From positions 1,343-65,342 of the forward strand of contig JAMWFC010000027.1 of NCBI GenBank assembly GCA_027475525.1: 64,000 bases of DNA, written 5' to 3'. Below are positions 10,677 to 22,631 of this stretch, one piece after another. The translations under genes and the position numbers were made by a program. Positions within the stretch are counted from its first letter, which is position 1. Every line of letters starts with the position of its first letter. Origin of the DNA: Macrolepiota albuminosa (taxonomy: Eukaryota; Basidiomycota; Agaricomycetes; Agaricales; Agaricaceae). The notes under the pieces are model-generated. The model made no database searches. It had not been told where the DNA came from and was given only the letters and a program-made list of their open reading frames with translations.

Positions 10677-12557
10677 CTAAGCACGTGAGCACTTAGATAG
10701 CTGCCTTGGCTGTAAAACTCCCTGCAATTCCAAATACTGATCCAAAGCTGCCAGTTTTGAACATGTACTGAGCGACTCCCCTGTTGTGTCTTCCACACTC
10801 CACTGAACCTTGAACTCAAGGTTCCTACCATCCACCCACTGATGACCCATTATCTCCTCAACAAACCACTCCTGCTTATTACTCGCTCCAAAATCGTACG
10901 TCTCAGGCATTATCCAATTTGGAAACAAGGCATCATCATTTGCCTTGTAGGGTCTGAGCAATGACACATGGAACCTGGGCACAATTCTCCTTGCCTGCAA
11001 TGCTGCAGGCAATTCCAGTACATAGTTCAATGTGTGTGGGTCAGCTTCCAGGATCCTATAGGGTCTGATGAATTTTGAACACAACTTACTTGCCCTCCCC
11101 TTGAGAAGGTTCAAGTTCTTCATCGACAAGTACACTAACACGCCTTGCATTAGTTTCAGATCTGCCCTCCGCCGCTCATTTGCATGTTGAGTCTGAGAAA
11201 CTTGCGCTGCAATAATAGCATCATGTGCATTTGCCACATTCTCCAATGCTTGCCGTGCAAAGTCCCTTACACCTTTGTGCACCACCTCAACCCCCCTGAG
11301 TTCCCAAATCATGGAGGGCAGATACCCTCTATTTAGTTCAAATAGTGCAGATCGCAAATTTGGTCAGCAGGATCTTGTCCACCCAATCCCGTTGGTCAGG
11401 CCTGACCACTGTCCGGAATATCTGAGCCACACTATGATTGGCTTGCTCAGTCTGCCCATCTGTCTGAGGGTAGAACAATGTGGACATCAACAGTTTTGCT
11501 CCAAGCAACTTGTGCAGCTCACGCCACCATAGTGACGTAAACTTCAAGTCCCTGTCACTCACGATCGAGCTTGGGAGGCCATGAAGCCTCACAATATCCC
11601 TGAGGTAAATCTACGAAAGCTCAGAAGCTTTCATCATAGTGTGCACCAGGATCAAGTGCACCATGCTGGTCATGCAACAAATTATCACCCAAAGGTAATT
11701 AGATCCTTTGGCCTCTGGAAATGGTCCCACAAAGTTCATTCCAATGGAGTCCCATGGCTTCACTGAGATAGGCAGGGAATGCAGCCTCCTTGCAGGCTTC
11801 TGGTTACTAGTCTTTGCTCTCTGACATGCAACGCATGTCTGGCAAAACTTCGTAGCTTCTGTATACATCTGAGGCCACCAGTACCACTGCCTCAGATACT
11901 CCAGCATCTTGGCAGCTCCGAAATGGCCCACCATCTCATGAGCCTGCATAAGTATGGTGGTAATGAGGTTTCAATTTTGTAGCAGGCACACTACATCATG
12001 GTCACAAATATTTTGCATCCACAGCAGTCCTTCTGCATCTGCTTTGAAGCGTGGGTGATTGTCTGGGTGCTCCAAAACCTCAGAGCACAATGGATCCTTC
12101 AGGTACAACCATTTCATCCTGGCTCTAAAGTTGTCAGTGACTGCTGGCAGAGGCGCACTGTTGCCTCAGCAAGGGTCATTTCCCAAATTCTTTGCCCTGC
12201 TGGATCCCACTCCAGAACCTCCAGCTGTGGACTTGGACTCCGCTGTGCCAGCTTAAGATGTTCAGCTTCCAAGTCCCGTGCCTCATGCCTTTTTATTACA
12301 TGTTGGCTGCACCATAGCTCCCACATCTGCATTGCCTGTAGCTCTACCACATGCTCTTTGACTTCCCTGTATCTATGGTAGAGGAGATCGTCACCTTGAG
12401 GGTCAATGCGTATATCTGCATTGACATACTCATGGCTATCGTGGTATTCAGTAGCCCTATCACTTTCAAAATACCTTGAGAGACAGTCAGTGATTTTATT
12501 GAGCTCATCCTTGACATAAGTTATGTCAAACTGATACCGAGACATATAGTCAATCCA
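10677..12557 (-). pseudogene. element A pol remnant: RNase H end, integrase, C-terminal tail
   Basis: Ty3/Gypsy pol fragment read on the minus strand. It begins inside RNase H (WIDYMSRYQFDITYVKDELN, just under 12557), followed by an integrase HHCC zinc finger (VGHFGAAK, then CQTCVACQRAK, in 11611-11949), the DDE core (SIGMNFVGPFPEAKG, then IVSDRDLKFTS, 11338-11949) and a C-terminal region (VPRFHVSLLRPYKANDDALFP, then EWFVEEIMGHQWVDGRNL) like a chromodomain-type tail. Stops and frameshifts make it inactive. The 5' part (gag, protease, RT) is missing because element B begins at 12558. Confidence 0.8.
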
Positions 12558-12781
12558 TGTAGCATAGTCCACTATGTGGCGTTGGCCACATAGCTTTTAC
12601 TTAGTATAGACCTAGAATATTATATTATATTTATTTATAATATAATAATATTTACATAATTATAAATACATAGATACCTGCTGCTTACTAAGCAGCTTAA
12701 TTTGTGTTGATACTACATAGTCAATAGATCAGACTGGTCTGATTCTGTGCAGTGTGAACCTTAAGCTCTCACACACCTACA
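12558..12781 (+). mobile_element. 5' LTR of element B
   Basis: A 224-bp segment beginning TGTAGCATAG and ending CACACCTACA. It sits exactly where element A's RNase H frame stops, next to the pentamer ATCCA (12553-12557), the expected left half of a 5-bp target duplication. The centre is very AT-rich (12600-12680). The matching 3' LTR is absent because element B is cut by LTR C at 21590. Confidence 0.65.
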
Positions 12782-12888
12782 TTTTTTTGAATCTGCCAGC
12801 TAGGATCTATTGCCTAGCATCCAACGTCAGTCGCTAAGTTTGTTGACAGAACTCTATCAGCTTTTTGAGCTTCTTGTATAGCCACACC

Positions 12889-13582
12889 ATGCAAATTTCA
12901 AATAGAGGATCAATGAGTAATCCCATACCTGCAGTGTCCACTGACGGTGGGCAGATTGCCCATGACATACAGGAAGACCCAGCAGACATGCAGGATGCGC
13001 CAGCATCCAATGTGGGTCAGTCAAGACCCAAGGCTCAAGACCGAGGTCAGAGCACCGACCTGTCTGGGAATAAGAGTGAGGCCTGGAGAGCTGAGAGGCC
13101 AGCCACAGCCACAGGACAAGATGCCAGGGGGATTAACTCCCCCAGTTACGCAGCTGCCAGGAGGACTGCAACAGTCCAGCCAGCTAGCTTCCAAAGGGCC
13201 TCCTGATGAAGGCCAGCAGTTAACAGGTGTCCAGGGTGCCTCAGGAGACACTGAGTCATTGGTACAGACTGGGGGACCTATTCCTCTGAGCCAGAGTAGT
13301 GGGGCCAGGCAGGCTGCAGCAGGCTCAATGCCCACCAGAATAGTAGAAGCCTGCATAGAGGAGGTACTGGAGGAGGCTGCAATTCCTGAAGTAGCCCATG
13401 TGGAAAATCACTTCCCGCACACACCAGCAGTGGAGGAAGTCCTGGAGGTTGCAGAGCTTCCAGAGGAGGTGATTGAGTCATCTAGCAATGATGACACTGG
13501 AGCAGAGGAGCAGTGGTTGAAAATTGCGTACACTGTGCACTTGTGGGTGTTCTGGGATCTATACCCAGAGGTGATGAAATAA
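12889..13582 (+). pseudogene. element B gag, N-terminal acidic/Pro-rich region
   Basis: Frame 1 runs from ATG 12889 to about 13160 and then appears to continue in a second frame to the stop at 13582. The conceptual product is rich in Gln, Pro, Glu and Ser with no known fold; its end is acidic (EVLEVAELPEEVIESSSNDD). Its position directly after the LTR suggests the start of gag. The link to the gag core at 14029 is broken. Confidence 0.45.
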
Positions 13583-13731
13583 ACCACCCAGGCGTGACTC
13601 AAGCGTTACGCTTCAGCGCATATAGTAGCACTTAGGCGACAAGGGCACAAAGTACCCAATGTATTCAGTACTAAATATACTGATTTGATGGTAAGAATTC
13701 TCACTATAGAACTGCAAATGTATTTGCAGTA

Positions 13732-13885
13732 GAAGGCCACAAGGCAATTGGAGGTGTTGACTCTCTGGAGCCACACGTCTGAGGAATGCTCGGCACATCA
13801 TAATCAAGGAAGGCCACAAGGCAATTGGAGGTGTTGACTCTCTGGAGCCACACGTCTGAGGAATGCTCGGCACATCATAATCAAG
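13732..13885. repeat. 77-bp direct duplication (probable assembly artefact)
   Basis: Bases 13732-13808 are repeated perfectly at 13809-13885, with an offset of 77. It lies between the gag N-terminal frame and the gag core of element B. Confidence 0.95.
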
Positions 13886-14028
13886 ATGTTGGAGTTGAGC
13901 TAGTGGAAGCACTAGCACGGGTGCAGGAAGTGCCCAAAGTAAAACTGGTGAGTACCTTCTATACTCCAGCAGGACAAGGGTGGCATGAGGAGCCCCCACA
14001 CATGCGTAACTAAGACCTTAGGACAGAG

Positions 14029-15497
14029 ATGTCAGGCCCGAATGGACACAATAGTACTGCGTTTAAGGTTGAAAGTGAGGCATCTGTGATGCTGCATGTG
14101 CCAATGGCAGACATGTTGAGTGACAGAGTTGCATATCAATGTATGCGCAATGACAACCTCAGGACTAAAAGACAGTCTCTTATTGATGATCAAGGCATCA
14201 TATTCAAGGGCATTAAGCCCATTGACGAGATGTGTCGTCAGTTCATAATGCAGGGCCAGGAGAATCAAGCTTCTCCAGAACCAGGGTGGCACAACAATCA
14301 TGATCAAGGAGACTTCCTCGATCGAGATGGTGCCACCAAATGTGATGCCCCTGGTAACGGCCAAGATGAACACCCTAGGTCGATTCCCTGAGATGAGGGC
14401 AATTATGCCCACAGTCGAGGAGGCTCAGGACATCTGCCGCAAGATGGACGAGAGAAGTCACTTCCCCAAGCCGCTGATTTAGCGACTAGATCTCCAGGCC
14501 AGTAGGAGGCCATCTGGATGCATTGTGAAGCCATGCACAATTGCCTGTATTGAGTAGTCGATGATGCCCTGGGAGTAACCTTATGGTTATCAGATGGGGT
14601 GAAGCTGTGCAAAGCAGATAGTAGGCACATTCACACCTACACAGGCGCATCCAAGTTCAGTGACTTGGAGGACTGGGCAATGGATGTATGTACCCACCTC
14701 GCCATGTGCTTATATGGAGGTGACCATATGGAGCGAGAGTGAATCTTTGTTCTGCCCGAGTTTTTGGCTGGAGAGGCCATGGGGTGGTTTCAACAAGCAG
14801 TGTTGCATGTCAACCGGGTCCAGTATGAGTAGACGTTCAAGAGAGTCCTTACAGGACTGTACAATCAATTTGTGCACCCCTCAACGCTACAGGATGCAAG
14901 GCGGAACTTCCAGTCCACCAAGTACACTGAGAAGTTGGGAGTACAAGGGTTCTACAATACCCTTAATGACCATGCCCAGAACATGGCAGTATACCCAGAC
15001 GGGTATATGATGCTCAAAACATTCTTGGATGGTATTCCAGCAGACATGCACTGCTATTTGATACGTGAGGACGGGCTGTCCCCAGAGGTCAACAATGTGG
15101 AAGAGTTTGTGGCGTACACCATCAGGTATGAGCAGTCTCTTAAAACTGCTAACCACTATGAGCATCGTAGTGGCCACAAAGGGGGAAGCAGGCGACTACC
15201 ACCTGCTGGAGCACCCTCACGGGGTCAGCATGTGGGGACCTTCTTGGCCAAGAAGGCCAACTTGGATTGTGACCGCAATACACAGTTTGTGGTATGCAGA
15301 ACTCCTGCAGCAAATCACAACTGGAGTGGGCACTGGACAGAGAACATCCTAAGCCAAGGCCAGAATTCAAGCTGACCAACCCACCTGGTCAGACGGGGAC
15401 CTGTTTCGCATGCAGCCAGCTAGGCCACTATGTCACCAATTGCCCTGCAAAGACAGGAGCCCCAAGAAAGGGGTATACACCCTATGCCCATCTTTGA
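14029..15497 (+). pseudogene. element B gag core and zinc knuckle
   Basis: Broken Gag-like reading frames. 14029-14391 gives a start MSGPNGHNSTAF. The 14660-15375 frames contain a retrotransposon-Gag type segment (STLQDARRNFQSTKYTEKLG, then VNNVEEFVAYTIRYEQSL). A CCHC zinc knuckle CFACSQLGHYVTNC (15402-15443) matches CX2CX4HX4C. Gag would form the virus-like particle and bind element RNA. Several stops and frameshifts make it inactive. Confidence 0.75.
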
Positions 15498-15596
15498 GCT
15501 GCACATACTGCAGCCACGAGTGGGAGTGATGGAGACATCTCCACCAAGTCTGAGGCTGAGCACCTCACAAATAACCAAAAGCCCCCAGAGGAGGCA

Positions 15597-16232
15597 TTGG
15601 GCACCGAGCCTGAGAGTGTGGTCGTGGAGGGGGAGGAGTATGTCACAGTCAACGTATATGATGACGTCTACAACAACAAGTACTACAGTTATGACAGCAA
15701 CTCTGAGTGCCTAGTGGCAATGACGGATTGGCCGTCCTCAAATGATCATGACAAAAATAATGTTGTTCAGATGAAGAAGGTGACTCTTTGTCAAGCAGAG
15801 GGCACTTTGCAGTGCCCTACATTGAAACAGGCAGACAAGAAGTGTCTGGTCTCATATGTGGATGTAAATGGCCACAAAGCCTGGACTTTATGGGACTCCA
15901 GGAGTATTACTTTGGGTATAATGCCCCAGTTTGCCCACGTGTACAGAATTTCCATACAGGAGTTAGATATGCGGTTGGCATTGCAGCTGGGCACCGTAGG
16001 AAGCCATGCTATGGTGCAGTATGGGACGAATGTAACTGTCCAGACACCGAGCTCACATAGCCAGGAATACATGGATATAGTGAACTTTGATCGCTATGAT
16101 ATAATACTGGCAACATCATTCATGTGGCATAACAAAGTCATGCTAGACTTTGAGCACTGTCAGGTGCTAGTGAATGGGAAAGTGATCCCGGCTAAATGGG
16201 CTACAGCAGACGACACTGATAATTGTCTGTGA
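15597..16232 (+). pseudogene. element B aspartic protease region
   Basis: A 211-codon open frame. SYVDVNGHKAWTLWDSRSIT holds the catalytic Asp, but the expected D-S/T-G reads D-S-R, so the active site is altered. YDIILATSFMWHNKVMLDF matches the second conserved segment of retropepsins (ILG-x-x-x-L). It is followed by an interrupted linker to RT at 16.2-17.05 kb. Confidence 0.65.
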
Positions 16233-17073
16233 CATTACCACACTATGGAGAAGCGCAAGAATTCTCCATGACTTGGCTGGCGCAAAGTGCTGGCGGTAGA
16301 GGATGTAGATGAGGAAGTACAGGCTATGCCTGGGCTGAGCTCAGACCACAACGTGGTGATGATGAGCGAGGAGGAATATCAAGCCTCCAAGATGAGAGAT
16401 GAGCAAATACTCACTCCTGATGTTTGAGGCACAAAGCTTCCAGATAGACAACAGCAAAAGGCAAAAAAGCCTGAGGACTCAGTGGATGTATGCCCACCTA
16501 CGTCCTCCCAAGTCAAGTTAGATGACTTGAGAGACAGCAACCAAGAGGTGGAAGCCTCATATTGTGAAGACATACAGTCCTTATGGGAGCGACCAGCTCC
16601 CTTTCCTGAGTACAACTGGGCATACAATCCTTGAATGCTGCAGGAGTGGAACAAACTGGTGGCAGCCACATGTGCATGAAATGCACACCAGCAACAGACA
16701 ACCATCACACCAGCATATCACCAGCCAGCTTTGGACGAAGTGTCCATAATGTATTCACTCATATGCAAAGAAACAAGCCTTGTGGCTCGTAAGGCAGTAG
16801 TAGTGGATCTTCCGCTGAGACTGCATATACCCAATGACAGTGTTACTTGGATGCTCGCAATTTGCGAGCAATATGCACTGCAGCCTCAGCCACCATCAGA
16901 AATGGTGGAGGTACTTCCCCTGGTGCATCTGAAGGGGAAACAGAAGGCGACAAGCCTTTGTGAGGGCCACCATCAGAAATGGTGGAGGTACTTCCCCTGG
17001 TGCATCTGAAGGGGAAACAGAAGGCGACAAGCCTTTGTGAGGAAGACAGCAATGGCAAGAAGAATTTGCCGAT
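16233..17073 (+). pseudogene. element B protease-RT linker, degraded
   Basis: Fragmented pol linker. It includes a Pro/Leu-rich piece with a palindromic look near 16.89 kb and the 77-bp duplication at 16889-17042. No separate gene was seen. Confidence 0.45.
16889..17042. repeat. 77-bp direct duplication (probable assembly artefact)
   Basis: Bases 16889-16965 equal 16966-17042, offset 77. It lies in the pol linker of element B just before RT. Confidence 0.95.
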
Positions 17074-19076
17074 ATGGTCAATGGGACCAAGGAGGAGCTC
17101 CCACCATGGCAGGAAGTGAACCATGAGATTAATCTCATAGACGAGAGCAAGCAATACAAGTATCACTTGCTGCACTGTCTACATGCACTCCAGGAGCAAT
17201 TACATGATAAAACTAATTGCTATTTGAATGCTCAGTGGTGGTCACCATGCACCACTGCTCAGGCTGCACCATTATTATGCATCCTGAAGAAGGACAGAAC
17301 CCTTCAAACAGCTCTTGATGCATGTCAGCACAATGATAATACCATAAAGGATGTAACTCCTTTACCAGATGAGGAGGTGATCTGGGAAGACGTGGCTTGA
17401 GCAAAGTATTGCTCAAAGATTGACCTTACTGACGCCTATGAGCAGGTGCGCATTTGCACCAAAGACGTACCCAAGACTATGTTTGCCTCGATCATAGGCA
17501 CGTTTACGAGCAATATAATGCAGATTGGGGACTGTAATGCCCCCGCAATCTTTCAGAGGCTAATGACCTCTATGGCACGTTTACGAGCAATATAATGCAG
17601 ATTGGGGACTGTAATGCCCCCGCAATCTTTCAGAGGCTAATGACCTCTATATTTCAAGACATAATAGGACACTTTATGCATGTCTACTTAGATGATATAT
17701 TCATCTATTCGGATTCCATGGAAGAGCATGAGCAGCACCTCAGAGTTGTATTCGAATGACTATGCAAGTACAAGTTGTACTTGAAATGGAAAAAGTGTGA
17801 GCTTTATGCTCAAAGTATAGACTGCCTAGGGCATGTCATCAATGAACGGGGCATCCACTCTGATCAGGACAAGCTTGACCACATTTGGGAGTGGCGCACA
17901 CCACAAAACTACAATGACATCCAACGATTTGTTGGCCTTGTCAACTACATATTGAGCTTCTTGCCCGACGTCACTGCCTATACTGGGCCACTTATGGCCA
18001 TGACACAGAACGGGTCACCATTCAACTGGAGGCCGCTGCACCAGCAGTGCTTCAAAATGGTCAAAAAGATCTGTACAAAGACTCCAGTTATTTGACCAAT
18101 TGACCCTAGACGGGACGAGCCTATTTGGCTCATTTGCGATGCATCTAAGACAGGCGTAAGAGCCATGTATGGCCAGGGAAGTAGCTGGCAGACTTGCTGG
18201 CCAGCTGGGGTCATGTTGAAGAAGTTCACGACTACCCAGCAAAACTATGCTGTGCACGAGCTAGAGACCCTAGCTATCCTCGAGGCCCTCCTCAAGTGGG
18301 AGGATAAGCTGATGGGATATCCCATCCATATTATAACCAATCACAAGGCGCTTGAGTTCTTCAAAACTCAGGTGAACTTGTTGCCACATCAGCAATGGTG
18401 GATTGACTACATGTCAAGATACCAGTTTGACATCACCTATGTTAAAGGTGAACTCAATAAAGTGGCGGACTGCCTGTCTTGCTACTTTGAGAATGATGTA
18501 GTCAGAGAGGTTCATGAGCCTCACAAGTACATGCAGGCAGATTGCCACATAGACCCAGACAGGGAGGATCTCCCTCTCCACCAATACCAGGAGATCAGGG
18601 AACATGTCTTGGACATACATGCAATGCACAATGATGAACACAGGCGAAGTACTTGCCTCAGGGCACAGCATGAGAAGCGGGACTTAGCTGCCCAGCTGCT
18701 CAAGGAGCATGAAGTCAGGGAACCAGCATCAGCTGGGGAACCTGAGCACCCCAATCAACCCTTCACTTTGGCTGAAATACTGGAAGGCGAATTGCCTTTG
18801 TCCCAGCCACCTAGCCTGGGCAACGACAACTTCCGTATGGAAGTGGTGCGGGAGTATGAACATGACTCTCTTTTTGCCAAGATCATCACCAATCCTGACA
18901 ATCATCCTCAGTTCAGGCAGGGGCCTGACGGACTGATCACAACGGCAAACTGTCAAGGAGTGGCAGTGGTTTGCCTTTCCTGTACGCAAGTGACTGTAAC
19001 ATGGGTACTGGACCAGGCCCATGCCCTAGTGGGGCACTTTGGTGCTGCACAGACATTGGGATATATCCATAGATGA
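17074..19076 (+). pseudogene. element B reverse transcriptase and RNase H
   Basis: RT motifs are visible in order: SKIDLTDAYEQVRI, a CNAPAIFQRLMTS segment, and the catalytic YLDD (17685-17696) in HVYLDDIFIYS. Downstream come FVGLVNYILSFLPD and the RNase H region (WLICDASKTGVRAMYGQG, YAVHELETLAILEALLKWED). Stops remain at 17398-17400, 17758-17760 and 18093-18095. The frameshift after LMTS is caused only by the 77-bp duplication at 17497; with a single copy the RT frame runs on directly to the YLDD box. Inactive. Confidence 0.85.
17497..17650. repeat. 77-bp direct duplication inside RT (probable assembly artefact)
   Basis: Bases 17497-17573 equal 17574-17650, offset 77. Counting one copy only, ...RLMTS is followed in frame by IFQDIIGHF and then the YLDD box, as in all Ty3 reverse transcriptases. 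This is the clearest evidence that the second copy is not real. Confidence 0.96.
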
Positions 19077-20212
19077 TATTGGTAGCCATGAAGCTGCCCC
19101 CTGGAGTTCCGGCTGGGAAGCTACACCAGCTACCCATGCCGGTAAAATCTTGGGACTCCATTGGAATGGACTTTATAGGTCCCTTTCCCTAGTCTAGAGG
19201 ATTTGACTACCTCTGGGTGGTTATATGTCGCATGATGAGCATGGTGCACCTTATACCGGTGCACATGATGCTGATGGCTAAGGAGCTGTCATGGATCTAC
19301 CTCAGGGAGATTGTTAGGCTGCATGGGCTGCCTAGTACCATCATGAGCAACTGTGACTCAAAATTCACATCGCAATGGTGGAGGGAGCTCCACAAGATGT
19401 TAGGAGCTAGACTCCTCATGTCGACATCATTCCATCCTCAAATGGATGGGCAGACTGAGCGGGCCAACTGCAGTATAGGTCAGATCCTGAGGACAGTTGT
19501 CTGCCCTAATCAACAAGACTGGATGGACTGGTGTCCACTCACTGAGTTTGCAATTAATGCAAGTATTTTGGAGACGACAGGGTACACACCCTTTGAGCTC
19601 AATGGAGGGTACTTGCCCTCCATGCTGCACAAAATTCGTGCGGATGTGGTAGCCCACCGAGGCGTAGTTGAGTTTGCCAGGAAGGCCCTGGAGAATATCG
19701 CGGAGGCGCATGACACCATCATTGAGATGCGAGTCTTACAGGTGAAAAATGCCAATCACTGTAGGCAAACGGATCTGCCCATATCAGTGGGAGTGTTGGT
19801 CTACCTGTCAACATGTAACCTGAGGCTTCCAAAGGGACAGGCTAGTAAACTATGCCCAAAATGGGTAGGCCCATACTGCATGCTAGACACAGAGCCAAGT
19901 ACCTCCAACTATGTGCTGGAGCTGCCTCAGGCATTACAGGAACGACAAATCATTCCAAAGTTTCATGTGTTGCTGTTGCGACTATATAGCGTGTCAGACA
20001 ATGCGTTATTTCCTAATAGGGCAGCTCCAGGCCCCTATGACTTTGGGGCACAAGACAATGATGAATGGTTTGTTGAGTGCATCATAGGGCACTGGTGGAC
20101 TGAGCAGAATACACACTCAAGTTTGAGGTACAATGGTCCCTTGGGGACACAACATGGAAGCCATACTCCCATTGCTCCAAGCTGGCAGCACTTGACTGTT
20201 ATTTGGAGTTGA
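19020..20212 (+). pseudogene. element B integrase and C-terminal tail
   Basis: HHCC-finger start HALVGHFGAAQTLGYIH is followed by stops, then a 331-codon open frame (19217-20212). That frame has the DDE core (HMMLMAKELSWIYLREIV, then IMSNCDSKFTS with the expected Asp region altered, then HPQMDGQTERANCSIGQILR) and the C-terminal KFHVLLLRLYSVSDNALFP segment. It is closely similar in order and wording to element A's integrase, so A and B are the same family. Confidence 0.8.
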
Positions 20213-20328
20213 AGGGCGTTAAGCACCCACATTAGTTAAGTAAGTGTGCCGGTGCTCAATTTGATCAGCAATGCTGATTGCAGCTTGGCTGAGTTGGTCA
20301 GAAACTGTGGCTGAGACATGTCTAAAAT

Positions 20329-21589
20329 TTGAAATTTCTTTTTTCCCTTTCTTTCCTCAACCATGGACCAGGACATTCAGCAGCAGCAGCACAGCTTGCC
20401 TCTGTACTGGCAACAGGGCCAATGGGGGCACATTCTTTTCCCCAGTTTACTGCCCCAGCGCACTACCCTGGCATGGGTGGTGTGCCCATAATGATGCCGT
20501 ACTTCCTGGCTTGGATGGGAGCTTGGGGCGCAATGTCCCAGTACAGTGCCTCATATGAGGTGCCCACCAAGGGAGGAAAACTGACCTCCCAGACGGCAAA
20601 GACTGCCAGCAAGAGCACAGAAGCTCTCAATACCAAACAAAGCAGTAAGTCTCTGGCCAATGCACCAACAAAGAGCCTGTCCAGGCTCTCCTTGTTACAG
20701 CGGCTGGAGATGCTGCACCAACCTGAGCCCAGCTCAGAAGAAGAGTCATGTCCTTGACGTGACAAAGGAAAAGCATGGGCTGTTGAGCCCAGTCTCAACC
20801 AGGACTTAGTCCTGGCTACCCTCCTTCAATGCCTGGGAGACAATGGGTACGATGTACCTGCAGACTTGTCGTTCCTCCGCAATGCAGAGGCTGTCATCCT
20901 CATCAGTCAGATGATGGACAATATGGATCACATGCGCACTCAGCGCAGATCTCCTTGCCTTATTGGCTGCTTATAAGCGGCAGACTACATCCCCAAGTTG
21001 GGACACCGACTCCAGCAAAAGGGCACATCGGCAAGAAGTAGAGGATGTGCCCTCCTGCTTGACTCAGTCAAGCGTTGCCATTCCCAGCCAGAAGGCCAGT
21101 CTAGGGCAGGACATTCTTCCCTATGAAGATGTCCCTGCTCCAGCCGCCCCCCAGCTGATCTAGCACCTCACTAGTGGCGCATCTGAGGTCGCATCCTCAT
21201 GACCATTATCCATGATATCCACCATGCACTCTGGAAAGGAGAGTTCCTGGGGCGTCAGTACGCGCCCCACTGAGGCAAAGGCCTCACAACCCCAAAAAGA
21301 TTGTCGGGGTAAGAACCCAAAAGGGCACGCATACGTTAACATGCACTTCCCTGAGGATGCCCCAAAAGAGGCCTCAGAGGCTAACATCCCCTTCTTACCT
21401 GCTGTATTGGTAGAGGGCCCTCCTGCCCAATACCCTCAATGTGTGTGGGCGATGGACCCACGTTTGGAGACAACTGGTCAGGAGAGGCTGCCATCCCCAC
21501 CCTCCGATGACAAATGGTATGTGGAGCCTGAAGAGGCTCATATGGAATCCCTGGTGCTGCACAAAACTGCGGCACAATGTATGGCGCGC
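20329..21589 (+). pseudogene. element B ORF3: sense accessory ORF after integrase
   Basis: Starts about 120 bp after the pol stop. The frame from 20329 reads through with a few stops (TGA at 20755-20757, then TAA and TGA) to about 21.1 kb, and an open 126-codon frame follows at 21212-21592. Shared features with element A ORF3 include the PAHYPGMGGVPIMMPYF segment and a VPADLSFLRNAEAVILISQM segment that parallels LPPDSEFLKDLVAQVVITGL in A. No known domain. It is cut off at 21589 by LTR C. Confidence 0.5.
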
Positions 21590-22631
21590 TGATAGGCTTC
21601 TACTCGGACTGAGCGCATCAAGGTACATTATAGGTTGACTAACACTTGACACACTGGAGACTCTAGCAACCAGCTTGGGCACAGAGCAGCCCTAGCGCTG
21701 TTGCTCTATGGCAGGACTTATCCATTTACCTTAAAAATCACCAGTATCAATTCCTCAGCACACTCCATTCACCTACTTTGAAGACCAAGGAGGCTCAGAA
21801 CTCATAGCGCTAGCACAATGGAGGGAAATTGACTCTGACCAAACCCCGATCAGTACCAAAAGAAGTTAGTAATTGGCGCTGTCAATCACTGAGGCACTTC
21901 AATCAGAAGTCTAAAGGAAGCAATGATGATGAGACAAGATACACGCAGACCCGACATTCAAATCTATCAAAAGATGGTACAATGTTTAGCGCTGGGATTA
22001 GCGCTCACGGCGTCTGTCAAGGATTTTCTGACCATACACCAGAATGGCAGGGCCAATTAAATAACATCAAAAAGTGAGCAAACTCGTACCATTTCTTAGT
22101 TTTAGAGTCGCCGTTGGTCACCATCATCCATGTGCTGCAGGTCGCCGTTGACAGGTGACTGTTAGCTACAACCACAAGGAGAGGTGCTAATTGGTAGCAC
22201 CATCAATGGACTTATTTTGGAAATACTGTAGCGCATAATATAAAAACTAGCTACATTCCATGTATATAACAACGAATTGTAACCTCTTGAGCACACAGTT
22301 ACACTTAGTGTTCAAATTGCGCTAGCTTTCTTTGACTTTGTCACTAAGTCGGGCACTAGCCTCATCTATCCCGTCTTTGTCGTTTATGGTGCCACCTACG
22401 GGCACAATATGCTGCACTACTCATCTTTTCTTCAATATCTTTGTTTAAGCTACGACACTTACCGTCTGCCAGGTAGCCCCAAAGCGCTATAATTTAGCAC
22501 ATCATTTTATCACCTCCGCTCAAGCACACCGGGACCCTGTCAGGACTCCTCACAACTACGCATGCCAAGCGCTGGAGACGGCATTGTACTGCGTATACGT
22601 CCAGCACACCCAACCACAGTTGGTGTCATCA
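21590..22631 (+). mobile_element. LTR C1 (left LTR of element C)
   Basis: 1042 bp, starting TGATAGGCTTC and ending GTGTCATCA (TG...CA). Three further copies occur at 32674, 50562 and 52424. It contains many AGCGCT/GCGCTAG motifs. It is followed by TTTTGGAGCCC, with TGG as a possible primer-binding-site start. It is more CpG-depleted than the copy at 32674 (for example GCACATCA here against GCGCATCG there). Confidence 0.75.

Larger units (their letters stand above)
12558..21589 (+). mobile_element. element B: Ty3/Gypsy retrotransposon, 3'-truncated
   Basis: Order on the plus strand: LTR, gag, protease, reverse transcriptase, RNase H, integrase, then a sense accessory ORF. It inserted into the RNase H region of element A. 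Element A's missing 5' half should lie beyond B's lost 3' end but is not in the window, so the junction at 21590 is a deletion, recombination or assembly join. Three 77-bp duplications (13732, 16889, 17497) add apparent frameshifts. Confidence 0.75.
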
